The notes under the pieces were generated by a model. It worked only from the letters and a program-made list of their open reading frames with translations. It searched no databases and was not told where the DNA came from. This document shows, in pieces, positions 34,384 to 42,315 of a stretch of 64,000 bases of DNA. The position numbers and the translations under genes were made by a program. The first letter of the stretch is position 1, and each line of letters starts with the position of its first letter. This stretch comes from Actinocorallia sp. API 0066 (GTDB lineage Bacteria; Actinomycetota; Actinomycetes; Streptosporangiales; Streptosporangiaceae): positions 1 through 64,000 of the forward strand of contig NZ_JAJLQY010000004.1 in the NCBI RefSeq assembly GCF_020991275.1, read 5' to 3'.

Positions 34384-34695
34384 CGGCCGCCCGGTACGGG
34401 CAATCCATCCGTAACGGCCACGGAACGGGACGGACACCGGAATAAGCCAACTTGGTCGTCAACGGACGCGGCGGCCAGAATGGACGCCGGGAGACGGCCA
34501 CGGACGGAGGTGGGACGGGTGCGGACAGCGGGTGACCTGCGGCGGCTCGTCCACCGGACCGCGTGGACGCGCGGCAGAGTCGCGCACGGGAGACAACGGG
34601 ACCAGGCTGTAACAGCCTGAGCGCAGCACCGGACGCGCCCGCGTCCGGCCGGGGCCGCGCGCCCCTCCCCCCGCTCTCCCGAAACGGAGTCCCCG
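34384..34695 (+). other. 312-bp non-coding leader before the Rieske gene, with a 17-bp palindrome
   Basis: No gene is supported here. CAGGCTGT-A-ACAGCCTG (34603-34619) is a perfect palindrome with one central base, 77 bp before the Rieske ATG; it could be a dimeric operator or a short hairpin in a transcribed leader. The preceding part is purine-rich (GGAGACGGCC, GGGAGACAACGGG). I could not fit it to any riboswitch class. Confidence 0.5.
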
Positions 34696-35724
34696 ATGAC
34701 CGCGACCGAGTCGCTGCCGCGCGGCTGCACCTTCGACCCCGCCGACTGGGCCATCCTCGCCCGGCACTGGTACCCCGTCGCCCTTACCCGCGAGGTGGAT
34801 GGCGCGCCCTTGGCCGTCACCCTTCTCGACGAGCGCCTCGTCGTCTACCGGGCCAACGGCTCCGTCGTCGTCGCGCCCGACCTGTGCCCGCACCGCGGCC
34901 TGCCGCTCAGCATGGGCTCCGGCGACGGCACCGCGCTCGCCTGCGCCTACCACGGGCTGCGGTTCGGCGAGGGCGGCAGATGCGTCGGGATCCCCGCGCA
35001 CCCGACAGCGAAGATCCCCGAGCGGATGCACCTGGCGACGTACCCGTCGGTCGAGCGGTACGGGCTGGTGTGGACGTGCCTGCGGCCGACATCGGACGAG
35101 CCGGACATCCCGCGCATGGCACTGTGGGACGAACCAGGATTCCAGCGGATCAACTGCCCGTGGATCGACATCGCCGCGTTCGCCGGACGCCAGGTCGAGG
35201 GGTTCCTCGACGTCGCCCACTTCGGGTTCGTCCACCTGGAGTCCTTCGGCGACCCCGGCAACACCGAGGTGCCCGAGTACACCCCCGTCCGGCACGAGAA
35301 GGGCTTCTCCGTCGACTACTGGAGCACCGTCAGCAACTACGCCCGAGGCGGACCCAAGGCGCCCGACGGGTACCTGTGGCTGCGGCACTTCGACGTGCAC
35401 CTCCCCTTCACCGCGACGCTCGTCGTGCACTTCCCGGGCGGCGGAAGGCTCAACATCATGAACGCGGCCTCGCCCGTGTCGGCGCGCCGGACCCGGATGT
35501 TCGCGCCGATAGCCCGGGACTTCGACACCGACCAGCCCGTGCAGGGCGTGTACGACTTCAACCGGACGGTCTTCGAGGAGGACGCCCGCATCGTCGAGGC
35601 GCAGCGGCCGGAGAACCTGCCGCTCGACCCCCGGATCGAGGTCAACATCCCGGCCGACCGCAGCTCCGTCGCCTACCGGCGCGGCCTGCGCGACCTCGGC
35701 CTCAGCCACTTCTTCACCGCCTGA
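34696..35724 (+). CDS. Rieske non-heme iron oxygenase, alpha subunit type
   Basis: A 342-residue ring-hydroxylating or demethylating oxygenase. The Rieske 2Fe-2S ligands are Cys64-x-His66 (CPHRG) and Cys83-x2-His86 (CAYHG). The catalytic iron region follows with a two-His pattern (FLDVAHFGFVHLESFGD). The size resembles O- or N-demethylases such as VanA and NdmA-like enzymes. A separate reductase is needed and is not nearby. The next gene, a nucleoside deaminase 22 bp on, hints at a purine or related N-heterocycle as substrate (inference). Confidence 0.88.
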   Translation: MTATESLPRGCTFDPADWAILARHWYPVALTREVDGAPLAVTLLDERLVVYRANGSVVVAPDLCPHRGLPLSMGSGDGTALACAYHGLRFGEGGRCVGIPAHPTAKIPERMHLATYPSVERYGLVWTCLRPTSDEPDIPRMALWDEPGFQRINCPWIDIAAFAGRQVEGFLDVAHFGFVHLESFGDPGNTEVPEYTPVRHEKGFSVDYWSTVSNYARGGPKAPDGYLWLRHFDVHLPFTATLVVHFPGGGRLNIMNAASPVSARRTRMFAPIARDFDTDQPVQGVYDFNRTVFEEDARIVEAQRPENLPLDPRIEVNIPADRSSVAYRRGLRDLGLSHFFTA

Positions 35725-35746
35725 ACCCCACCCGAGGAGAACACCC

Positions 35747-36355
35747 ATGGACGTCTCGACCCTCGCCACCTCGTTCGGCGCGCGGCTGCCCGCGTGGGTG
35801 CTGGCGGAGCTGGCGGACGTGCCCGCCGCCGCGCCGTCCGACGCCGAGCGGCTCGCCCTCACCAACCGGCTCGCGGCCCGCAACCACCGGGAGGACACCG
35901 GCGGCCCGTTCGCGGCGCTCGTGGTGGAACGCGACAGCGGTCTGATCATCTCGGCGGGCGTGAACGTCGTGCTCGCGTCCGGGCTGTCGTCGGTGCACGC
36001 CGAGGTCACCGCGCTCTCGCTCGCGCAGACCCGGCTCGGCCGCTGGGACCTCGGCGCGCCCGGCACGCCCGACCTCGAACTCGTCGTCAACTGGCGGCCC
36101 TGCGTGATGTGCTACGGCGCCGCCATGTGGTCGGGCGTGCGGCGGCTGCTCATCGCGGGCGACGGCCCCGAACTGGAGGAGCTGACCGGCTTCGACGAGG
36201 GCCCGATGCGCGAGGACTGGGCGGCCCAGTTCGCCGCCCGCGGCATCGAGGTCGCCTTCGGCGACGCCCGCGAGGAGGCCATCGCCGTCTTCGCCGAGTA
36301 CGGCGCCCGAGACGACGCCGTCGTCTACAACGCCCGAGGCACCGCCACCGTCTGA
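35747..36355 (+). CDS. Nucleoside/guanine deaminase-type zinc hydrolase
   Basis: A 202-residue member of the cytidine deaminase-like fold. Zinc-site motifs are HAE (SSVHAEVTAL, His ligand and catalytic Glu) and PCxxC (RPCVMCYGAAMWSGV). An FDEGP loop and C-terminal helix resemble guanine or tRNA-type deaminases. ATG 35747 follows GAGGAGA. Shares an operon with the Rieske gene; ends before a bidirectional terminator. Confidence 0.88.
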   Translation: MDVSTLATSFGARLPAWVLAELADVPAAAPSDAERLALTNRLAARNHREDTGGPFAALVVERDSGLIISAGVNVVLASGLSSVHAEVTALSLAQTRLGRWDLGAPGTPDLELVVNWRPCVMCYGAAMWSGVRRLLIAGDGPELEELTGFDEGPMREDWAAQFAARGIEVAFGDAREEAIAVFAEYGARDDAVVYNARGTATV

Positions 36356-36367
36356 GCCCCTCCCCCT

Positions 36368-36393
36368 CCCCTGACCCGCGCGCGGGTCAGGGG
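36368..36393. terminator. 26-bp perfect palindrome between convergent genes
   Basis: CCCCTGACCCGCG and its exact complement abut at 36380/36381, just past the deaminase stop (36355) and covering the TetR stop (36387-36389). Works as a terminator in both directions. Confidence 0.75.
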
Positions 36394-36989
36394 GCGGGGG
36401 CCTGGGCGGCGGCGGTGAGCATGGCGGTGAGGTCGGCGGTGAAGACGTCGTGGGGCAGGAGCGGGGGGTCGGGGCGGGCGGCGCGGTCGGCGAGGACGGC
36501 GGTGAGGAAGGCGATGAGGGCGGCGACCCGCTCCAGGGCGACCGGCTCCGGCAGGCGCGCCATGAGTGCCTTCTCCAGGACGGAGAGCTGGCGGGAGATC
36601 TCGGTGCCCGCGAGGAACGCCGGGGACTCGCGGGTGCGCACCCCGGCCTGGCCCGCGACCTGGGCGACGACCCGCAGGAAGTGGCGGCCCTCGTCGGTGC
36701 GCAGCTCGGCGGCGATCGGCGCGACGATCGCGGCGACGATCTCCGGCACGTCGGCGGCGGCGAGGTCGGCGGCGGCGCGGACGGGCTCCATCCGGTCCAT
36801 CCCGGCCTGGAGGATCGCTTCGAGCAGGCCGCGCCGCGAACCGAAGTGATAGGTGATCGCCGAGTCGTTGCCCTGGCCGGCGAGCCACACGATGTCGCGC
36901 GTCTTCGCGGCGTCCACACCCTGCTCGGCGAACAGGCGCGCGCCGGCCCGCACGAGCCGGGCCCTCGTTCCGGTTGCGTCCCTGGCCAT
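36387..36989 (-). CDS. TetR-family regulator, divergent from P450
   Basis: A 200-residue repressor; HTH about residues 10-55 (VDAAKTRDIVWLAGQGNDSAITYHFGSR). The YHFGSRRGLLEAIL form and TetR_C part resemble lipid- or drug-responsive members. ATG 36989 is chosen because the dyads at 37000-37030 lie immediately upstream. Likely autoregulated and controlling the P450 at 37103. Confidence 0.87.
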   Translation of the reverse strand: MARDATGTRARLVRAGARLFAEQGVDAAKTRDIVWLAGQGNDSAITYHFGSRRGLLEAILQAGMDRMEPVRAAADLAAADVPEIVAAIVAPIAAELRTDEGRHFLRVVAQVAGQAGVRTRESPAFLAGTEISRQLSVLEKALMARLPEPVALERVAALIAFLTAVLADRAARPDPPLLPHDVFTADLTAMLTAAAQAPAP

Positions 36990-36999
36990 GGGGTGATAG

Positions 37000-37030
37000 T
37001 AACAGGAGGTGTTAATAACGGGGTCCGTTA
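37000..37030. promoter_or_regulatory. Two adjacent dyads in the TetR/P450 gap
   Basis: TAACA-GGAGG-TGTTA (37000-37014) and TAACGG-GGT-CCGTTA (37016-37030) are perfect inverted repeats with centres 16 bp apart. Shared TAAC/GTTA ends suggest two binding sites for the same TetR, one at each promoter. Confidence 0.6.
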
Positions 37031-37102
37031 GTTCGGGTCGATCGGCGCGGTCGGCTCGGCGGGCGGGCTCCGTGCCGCCGCCCACCCCCGGCGAGGTGCC
37101 CG

Positions 37103-38314
37103 ATGCGTTACGACCCGTTCGACCCCGCGTTCCAGGCCGACCCGTATCCCGCCTACCGCGTCCTGCGCGACACCGAGCCGGTGCACCGGCACCCGGCGCC
37201 GCACTACTGGGCGCTGTCCCGGTTCGCCGACGTCTGGGCCGCGGTGCGCGATCCGGCGACGTTCTCCTCGGCGCGGGGCCTCACCTTCGCGCCCGACGAG
37301 ATCACCGCGCTGGGCCTGCCGCCGACACTCGTCATGCTGGACCCGCCACGGCACACCGCGCTGCGGCGGCTGATCTCGGCCGGGTTCACGCCACGCCGGA
37401 TCGCCGCGATGGAGGAGGAGTTGCGCGGGTTCGTCCGGGGGCGGCTCGCCGCGATGGAGCGCACCGCCGCCGAGGGCGGCGTGCCCGACCTGCACCGCGA
37501 CTACTCCTCGCCGCTCCCCACCTTCGCGCTGGCCCGGCTGCTCGGCGTGCCGGAAACCGACAGGGCCCGGTTCGACCCGTGGGTCACCGCGCTCACCACG
37601 ATCCAGGACGAGGGCCTGTCCCTGGACGACACGGCGGCCGTCACCGCCGTCGGCGAGATGTTCGAGTACTTCGGCGCGCTCATCACCGCCCGCCGCGCCG
37701 ACCCGGCCGACGACCTCATCAGCGCCCTCACCCGCGTCGGGCTCGACGGGCCCGACGGCGAGCGCCTCACCGACTGGGACATCCTCGGCTTCTGCTTCGT
37801 CATGGTCGCGGGCGGCAACGACACGACCGGCAACCTCATCTCCCACGCCGTCGTCCTGCTGGACTCCGACCACGCCCAACGCGAACGCCTCGTCGCCGAC
37901 TTCTCCCTCATCCCGAACGCCCTCATGGAGTTCCTCCGCCTGGAGGGCTCCGTCCAGGCCCTGGCCCGCACCACCACCCGCCCCGTCACCCTGCACGGCG
38001 TCGAGATCCCCGAGGGCGAGAAGGTGATGATGCTCTACGGCTCCGCCAACCGCGACGAACGCGAGTACGGCCCCACCGCCGCCGCCCTCGACATCACCCG
38101 CCCCCACCCCCGCCACCTCGGCTTCGCCAGCGGCCCCCACTTCTGCATCGGCTCCCACCTGGCCAAACTCCAAGCCCGCGTCGCCCTCGAAGAGCTCTAC
38201 ACCCGCCACCCCCACCTCTCCGTAGACCTCCCCTCCGCCCACCGCATCTCCTCCCCCTTCACCCGAGGCTGGCACTCCCTCCCCACCCCCACCCTCAACA
38301 ACCCACCCCCCTGA
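37103..38314 (+). CDS. Cytochrome P450 (canonical, class I bacterial)
   Basis: A 403-residue soluble P450. I-helix VAGGNDTTGNL with the acid-Thr pair, K-helix ExxR (EFLRLEG), and heme loop GFASGPHFCIGSHLAK are all canonical. It needs ferredoxin and reductase from elsewhere. It resembles actinobacterial P450s of the CYP142/CYP125-neighbour or xenobiotic type; substrate unknown. Codon use in the 3' half turns strongly to C in third positions (Pro/His/Thr-rich tail). Confidence 0.92.
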   Translation: MRYDPFDPAFQADPYPAYRVLRDTEPVHRHPAPHYWALSRFADVWAAVRDPATFSSARGLTFAPDEITALGLPPTLVMLDPPRHTALRRLISAGFTPRRIAAMEEELRGFVRGRLAAMERTAAEGGVPDLHRDYSSPLPTFALARLLGVPETDRARFDPWVTALTTIQDEGLSLDDTAAVTAVGEMFEYFGALITARRADPADDLISALTRVGLDGPDGERLTDWDILGFCFVMVAGGNDTTGNLISHAVVLLDSDHAQRERLVADFSLIPNALMEFLRLEGSVQALARTTTRPVTLHGVEIPEGEKVMMLYGSANRDEREYGPTAAALDITRPHPRHLGFASGPHFCIGSHLAKLQARVALEELYTRHPHLSVDLPSAHRISSPFTRGWHSLPTPTLNNPPP

Positions 38315-38331
38315 CCCCAACCGCCCCCGCC

Positions 38332-38397
38332 TCCCTCCTCGAACGCCTCCACGCCACCCTTCCCCCACCCGACACCCCCACAAGCCCACAACACTGA
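38332..38397 (+). pseudogene. Partial copy of the zinc-ribbon gene's 3' end
   Basis: Reads SLLERLHATLPPPDTPTSPQ before TGA. The intact gene at 38631-39152 ends SLLERL, about 24 other residues, HATLPPPDTPAGPQP. So this is the same 3' end with an internal deletion, lying 17 bp after the P450 stop. The rest of the gap to 38630 (316 bp in all) holds no gene; ACCCAACCGCCCCCGCC-like words repeat in it. Confidence 0.6.
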
Positions 38398-38630
38398 CCC
38401 AACCGCCCCCGCCGCCCCCACCTCCCTATCCGGCATCTCCACGACGACGAAGGACATCCGCGCGCCGCCCACGAGGCTCCACGACCCGTGGCGACCCGCG
38501 CCGCACGCGAGGGGTTCCAAGACCCGTGGCGACCCTCGCCGCCCGACTCCCACGGCGGCACTGTCGGCGCCTTGCGGCGGGCGTCCCCCGGGCCGTGCAC
38601 ACGCCCGGGGAACTCTGGCAGGGTGGGCGG

Positions 38631-39152
38631 ATGGCCGCAAAGGGGCATCGCGCACGTTTCCAGGACCGGCGCGAGCACCTGTACGACTTTCTGGACGAGG
38701 TGCTGGTCCGGTGCCCCCGCTGCACGGCCTGCGCCGTCGTCGTACCCCGGCCCAGCACTCCGCCAGACAGAACCAAGCCTCCCGGAGCCCCGCACCCCGA
38801 CCGACGACTCCGCTGCGACACCTGCGCCCTCGTCCGGGACACCACCGCCACCACCCTCACCTTCGGCACCCCGCACGACCCCTACTTCCACCACCCGCTC
38901 TGGCTCCAGGCCGACGTCCGCGGCCACATCCTCTGGGCCTACAACGCCCAACACCTCACCCTCCTGGAAACCTACGTGTCCGCCCACCTCCGTGAACGCG
39001 GCACCGCCGCCCCCGCCGCTCCCACCTCCCTACTCGAACGCCTACCCACCTGGATCAAGTCCGCGAAGAACCGAACCAAGATCCTCCAGACCATCCACCA
39101 CCTCCACGCCACCCTCCCCCCACCCGACACCCCCGCAGGCCCACAACCCTGA
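38631..39152 (+). CDS. Zinc-ribbon protein of unknown function
   Basis: A 173-residue protein. A basic helix (RARFQDRREHLYDFLDEVL) precedes CPRCTAC, and after about 40 residues RCDTCAL; the first pair plus CxxC could bind one zinc. The second half (YFHHPLWLQADVRGHILWAYNAQHL) looks globular and conserved. I know it as a recurrent actinobacterial hypothetical called TFIIB-type zinc ribbon-containing protein. ATG 38631 begins at the conserved MAAKGHRARF. Confidence 0.75.
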   Translation: MAAKGHRARFQDRREHLYDFLDEVLVRCPRCTACAVVVPRPSTPPDRTKPPGAPHPDRRLRCDTCALVRDTTATTLTFGTPHDPYFHHPLWLQADVRGHILWAYNAQHLTLLETYVSAHLRERGTAAPAAPTSLLERLPTWIKSAKNRTKILQTIHHLHATLPPPDTPAGPQP

Positions 39153-39162
39153 CCCGCGAACG

Positions 39163-39413
39163 GGGTTTGTGGTGAGGCCGCGACCCATCCATCGCACCGC
39201 GCGCTTCGCCTCCGTGCGGGCGCTGGCGGGTGGAGGTGTCGCGCTGGTGAGAGGCGGCGGGCGAGGAGAGTGGGCTGTTGGGCTTTGGCGTGGGAGGGCG
39301 GATGGGCGTGGCTTGGGTTTGTGGTGAGGCCACAACCCATCCACCGCACCGGGACTTCGCCTTCCCGGGTGCGCTGGTTGTTGGAGGTGTTGCGTTGGTG
39401 AGGGGTGGCGGGC
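39163..39413. repeat. Two ~100-bp direct repeats in a 377-bp non-coding gap
   Basis: Copy 1 (39163-39262) and copy 2 (39315-39413) both start GGGTTTGTGGTGAGGCC, share ACCCATCCA.CGCACCG and GCTGG, and end TGGTGAG-GGCGGGC; they are about 80% alike with an offset of 152 bp. The rest of the gap 39153-39529 is very G-rich plus-strand sequence without a gene. Confidence 0.75.
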
Positions 39414-39529
39414 TTTGGCGGGGTGCGGTGGGTGGGGAGAGCGGGTTGGGGGTGGCCCCCGGGCTTGGTTTGGGGTGGTAGGGCCCGGGGGCGTTTTTTG
39501 TTCGGCGGGGGTGGGGTGGTTGGGGGCGG

Positions 39530-41353
39530 TCAGGGGGTTCGGTGGGTGTTGGGGGGTTGGGGGCCTATGTGGAGGGTGGAGGGGGTGGGGGTGGCTAGGT
39601 GGAGGCGGCGGGGGGTTGGGGAGGTGGGGAGAGTGGTCCAGGGGTTGGTGGTCGGGGGGGATTCGGGGAGGTAGTCGGGGTAGTCGCTGCTGGTGATGTC
39701 GAGGGACAGGGTGTGGCCTGGGGGGAGGCGGTAGGCGATGGGTTGGAGGTCGATGATGACGGGGGAGGCGGAGGCGCCGGTGGGGAGGTGGGTTTGGCCC
39801 TTGGTGATGAGGTGGGCGGTGCCGTCCGGGGACAGGTCCAGGAGGCGGGCGTGGATGTTCGCGCCTTCCGGGGCGTCCAGGAGGAGGCGGGCGACGGCCC
39901 AGCCGATGAGGTCCACCGGGGTGCGGACGGGGGTGCCGGTGAAGCGGAGGACGTCCGGGCGGTCGGCGAGCGGAGCGAGGTCGGGGCGGTCGTGCAGGGC
40001 GGCGAACGGGTTCGCGCTCACGGACGGCACCAGGTTCGCCGGGTCGTGCACCCAGACGGCTTCGCCCCCCTCGTCCGGATCATGCAGCGAGACCGGTTCG
40101 TCTTCAGCGGCCGGATCGTGCGGCCGGGCGGCTTCGCCCTCCTCGTCCGGATCGCGCAGGCGGGCGGCCTGGCTCTCCGGCTCCGGGGCGTGGACCGAGA
40201 TGGCTTCTTCGCCCTCGGGGTGTGGGTCGGGCGCCCAGGAGGCTTCGGTGAGGAGGCGGCCGCCTGGGGCCAGGGGGAAGGTCCAGGAGGGGGTTCCGGA
40301 CGGGGGGAAGGAGACGTCGTCGGGGACGGTTCGCCACTCGCCGTGGCAGATCTCGTAGGTCAGGCGGGGGACGGGAGAGGAGGAGCGGCCCAGGACCGCG
40401 TCGAAGAACTCCAGGGCCGGGTCCAGGTACTCCGGGAGGAGGCGGGACCGGGCGGCGGGGTTCAGGGTGTGGTCGTCCTCGGGTCGGATCGGGGAGCGGG
40501 ACAGGCGGTTGTTCTCGTGGTCGATGGCCTCGACGCGCAGGTGCAGTGTGTCGGCCCAGCCGGGGGTCGCGGTGAGCGCCCGGACGTCGAGCCACGACCA
40601 GAGCGCGCAGTTGTCGAACCAGCCGATCGTGTAGAGGGCGGGCACCGGCGGCGCGGCGGGCAGCTCCTTCGGTGACGGCGGCACAAAGCCGGGGCCGTCG
40701 CCGAACTCCGCGTCGAAGTTCGCGGAGCGGCGGCCCAGCGCGGCGAAGAACCGTTCGAACTCGGCGCGGAGCGGCCGTGCCGTCCAGTCGACCTCCCACT
40801 CGTAGGTGTCGCGGTCCACGAAGTGGGTGGCGAAGTACACCTTGCGGGCGGTCTGTTCGACGTCGCGGGTGCCGTCGCCGTGGTCGAGCACCGTGGAGAG
40901 TTGCGACCCGGTGACGCGCGGCGCGATCGCCCGCAGCGCCGGATGCCCGCCGATCGCGGCGGCGATCGCGGTGTAGCCGAAGTAGGAGTCGCCCCACATG
41001 ACGATGTCGCCGGTGCACCAGGGCTGGGCGGCGATCCACGTCAGGGTGTCCTGCCCGTCCTCCACCTCGTGCACCCCGAACTCGGGGACGCCCTCGGACC
41101 GGAACTTGCCCCGGACGTCCTGGACCACGACCGTGTACCCGCGCGCCCGGAAGTACCGGGCGATCTCCGGCAGGAAGCAGTACTCGCCGTCCTTGTCGTA
41201 CGGGACACGGGTGAGGATCACGGGAGCGCGCCCGTCGGCGGTGTCCGCCCGGTAGACGTCGGCGGCCAGCCGGACACCGTCCCGCATCGGGACGAGCACC
41301 TGTTCGGCGTCCGCCGGAACAGGCGCGGGCGTGATCCGATCAATCGTCGGCAT
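39530..41353 (-). CDS. CocE/NonD family hydrolase (X-Pro dipeptidyl-peptidase-like)
   Basis: A 607-residue serine hydrolase. The N-terminal peptidase S15-like domain has MRDGVRLAADVYRAD, RGKFRSEG and the nucleophile WGDSYFGYTA (GxSxxG). A jelly-roll X-Pro dipeptidyl-peptidase C-domain follows from about 350 to the end. Between the two, residues about 378-437 consist of five 12-residue repeats (HDPDEEGEA-like). Members cleave cocaine-like esters, cephalosporin esters or X-Pro peptides. Own GGAGAA site; 116 bp behind the ABC operon on the same strand, so possibly its substrate-processing enzyme. Confidence 0.9.
   Translation of the reverse strand: MPTIDRITPAPVPADAEQVLVPMRDGVRLAADVYRADTADGRAPVILTRVPYDKDGEYCFLPEIARYFRARGYTVVVQDVRGKFRSEGVPEFGVHEVEDGQDTLTWIAAQPWCTGDIVMWGDSYFGYTAIAAAIGGHPALRAIAPRVTGSQLSTVLDHGDGTRDVEQTARKVYFATHFVDRDTYEWEVDWTARPLRAEFERFFAALGRRSANFDAEFGDGPGFVPPSPKELPAAPPVPALYTIGWFDNCALWSWLDVRALTATPGWADTLHLRVEAIDHENNRLSRSPIRPEDDHTLNPAARSRLLPEYLDPALEFFDAVLGRSSSPVPRLTYEICHGEWRTVPDDVSFPPSGTPSWTFPLAPGGRLLTEASWAPDPHPEGEEAISVHAPEPESQAARLRDPDEEGEAARPHDPAAEDEPVSLHDPDEGGEAVWVHDPANLVPSVSANPFAALHDRPDLAPLADRPDVLRFTGTPVRTPVDLIGWAVARLLLDAPEGANIHARLLDLSPDGTAHLITKGQTHLPTGASASPVIIDLQPIAYRLPPGHTLSLDITSSDYPDYLPESPPTTNPWTTLPTSPTPRRLHLATPTPSTLHIGPQPPNTHRTP
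40041..40220. repeat. 36-bp tandem repeat within the CocE-type gene
   Basis: Five units of exactly 36 bp, each beginning GGRTCGTGCA-like (40041, 40077, 40113, 40149, 40185) and containing GGCTTCGCCCTCCTCG-like text. Being a multiple of three, they keep the reading frame and encode a 12-residue acidic repeat next to the conserved VHDPANLVPS. Confidence 0.8.
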
Positions 41354-41469
41354 AACGGGTTCTCCTGTTTGTCGTGGTCCAGAGGGCGCGTCACGGCCCG
41401 ATGTCGTCGGGCGCGCGCGATCCCCGGGAGTGGTTCGAGTGGGGCGGCGAGAGCCCCGTGAGGCGAGGG

Positions 41470-42315
41470 TCAGGGGACGTCGAGGGCTCGGCGGCCCGCC
41501 GCGACGCGGTCGGGGTCCCAGCCGGGGCCCGGGACGGAGTCGAGCAGCAGCCGGGTGTAGGGGTGCCGCGGGGCGCGGAGCAGGTCCTCGGTCTCGCCGC
41601 GTTCCACGACCTGGCCGCCGCGCATCACGAGGGCGCTGTCGGTGAGGTACCTGACGACGGCGAGGTCGTGGCTGACGAACAGGTAGGCGATGCCGGTGTC
41701 GCGGCGCAGCCCGTCCAGCAGCGTCAGGATCTGCGCCTGGATGGACACGTCGAGCGCCGCGACCGCCTCGTCGAGGATGAGCACCCGAGGCCGCACGGCC
41801 AGGGCCCGCGCGATCGCGGCGCGCTGCCGCTGCCCGCCGGACAGCTCGCGCGGCAGCGCCGCCCCGAGCCGCTCGTTCAGCCCGACCTGGTCGAGCAGCT
41901 CGGCGACGCGGGCGCGCCGCGCGGCGGCCGGTCCCGGCGCGTGCAGCCGCAGCGGTTCGGCGACGGACTCCGCGACGGTCCGGCGCGGGTCGAACGAGCC
42001 GTACGGGTCCTGGAAGATCATCTGGAGCGCGGCGGCCTGCCGGAGCCGGTCGCGCCGCGACCGTCCCCCCAAGGGCCGCCCCTCCAGCAGCACCGTCCCG
42101 GCGGTCTGGTGTTCGAGCCCGGCGAGGATCCGCGCGACGGTCGTCTTGCCGGAGCCTGACTCGCCGACGATGCCGAGCGACTGGCCGGGCAGCAGCGTGA
42201 AGTCCACCCCGTCGACGGCGGTGAAGGACCCGAACCGCTTCACCAGCCCGGCGACCTCAAGCAGCGGCGCGCCGCCCGTCGCCCCCGAGGGCAACCCCTT
42301 CCCCGCGCCGCTCAT
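41470..42315 (-). CDS. Dipeptide-type ABC transporter ATPase (second system)
   Basis: A 281-residue ATPase: Walker A GESGSGKTTV, signature LSGGQRQR, Walker B VLILDEAVAALD, switch VSHDLA. The Ala-Val in place of Pro-Thr after the Walker B Glu is a mild change. ATG 42315 overlaps the partner's stop (ATGA). Last gene of the second transport operon before the hydrolase. Confidence 0.92.
   Translation of the reverse strand: MSGAGKGLPSGATGGAPLLEVAGLVKRFGSFTAVDGVDFTLLPGQSLGIVGESGSGKTTVARILAGLEHQTAGTVLLEGRPLGGRSRRDRLRQAAALQMIFQDPYGSFDPRRTVAESVAEPLRLHAPGPAAARRARVAELLDQVGLNERLGAALPRELSGGQRQRAAIARALAVRPRVLILDEAVAALDVSIQAQILTLLDGLRRDTGIAYLFVSHDLAVVRYLTDSALVMRGGQVVERGETEDLLRAPRHPYTRLLLDSVPGPGWDPDRVAAGRRALDVP

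Noticed and set aside
34384-34695. Known riboswitch before the Rieske gene
   Set aside because: I could not align it with any class I know (guanidine, purine, cobalamin, SAM); only a DNA-like palindrome and purine-rich stretches are evident.
39278-39696. Gly/Trp-rich plus-strand frames before the CocE-type gene
   Set aside because: Pure low-complexity translation of G-rich DNA that includes the 100-bp repeats; no domain and no ribosome site.
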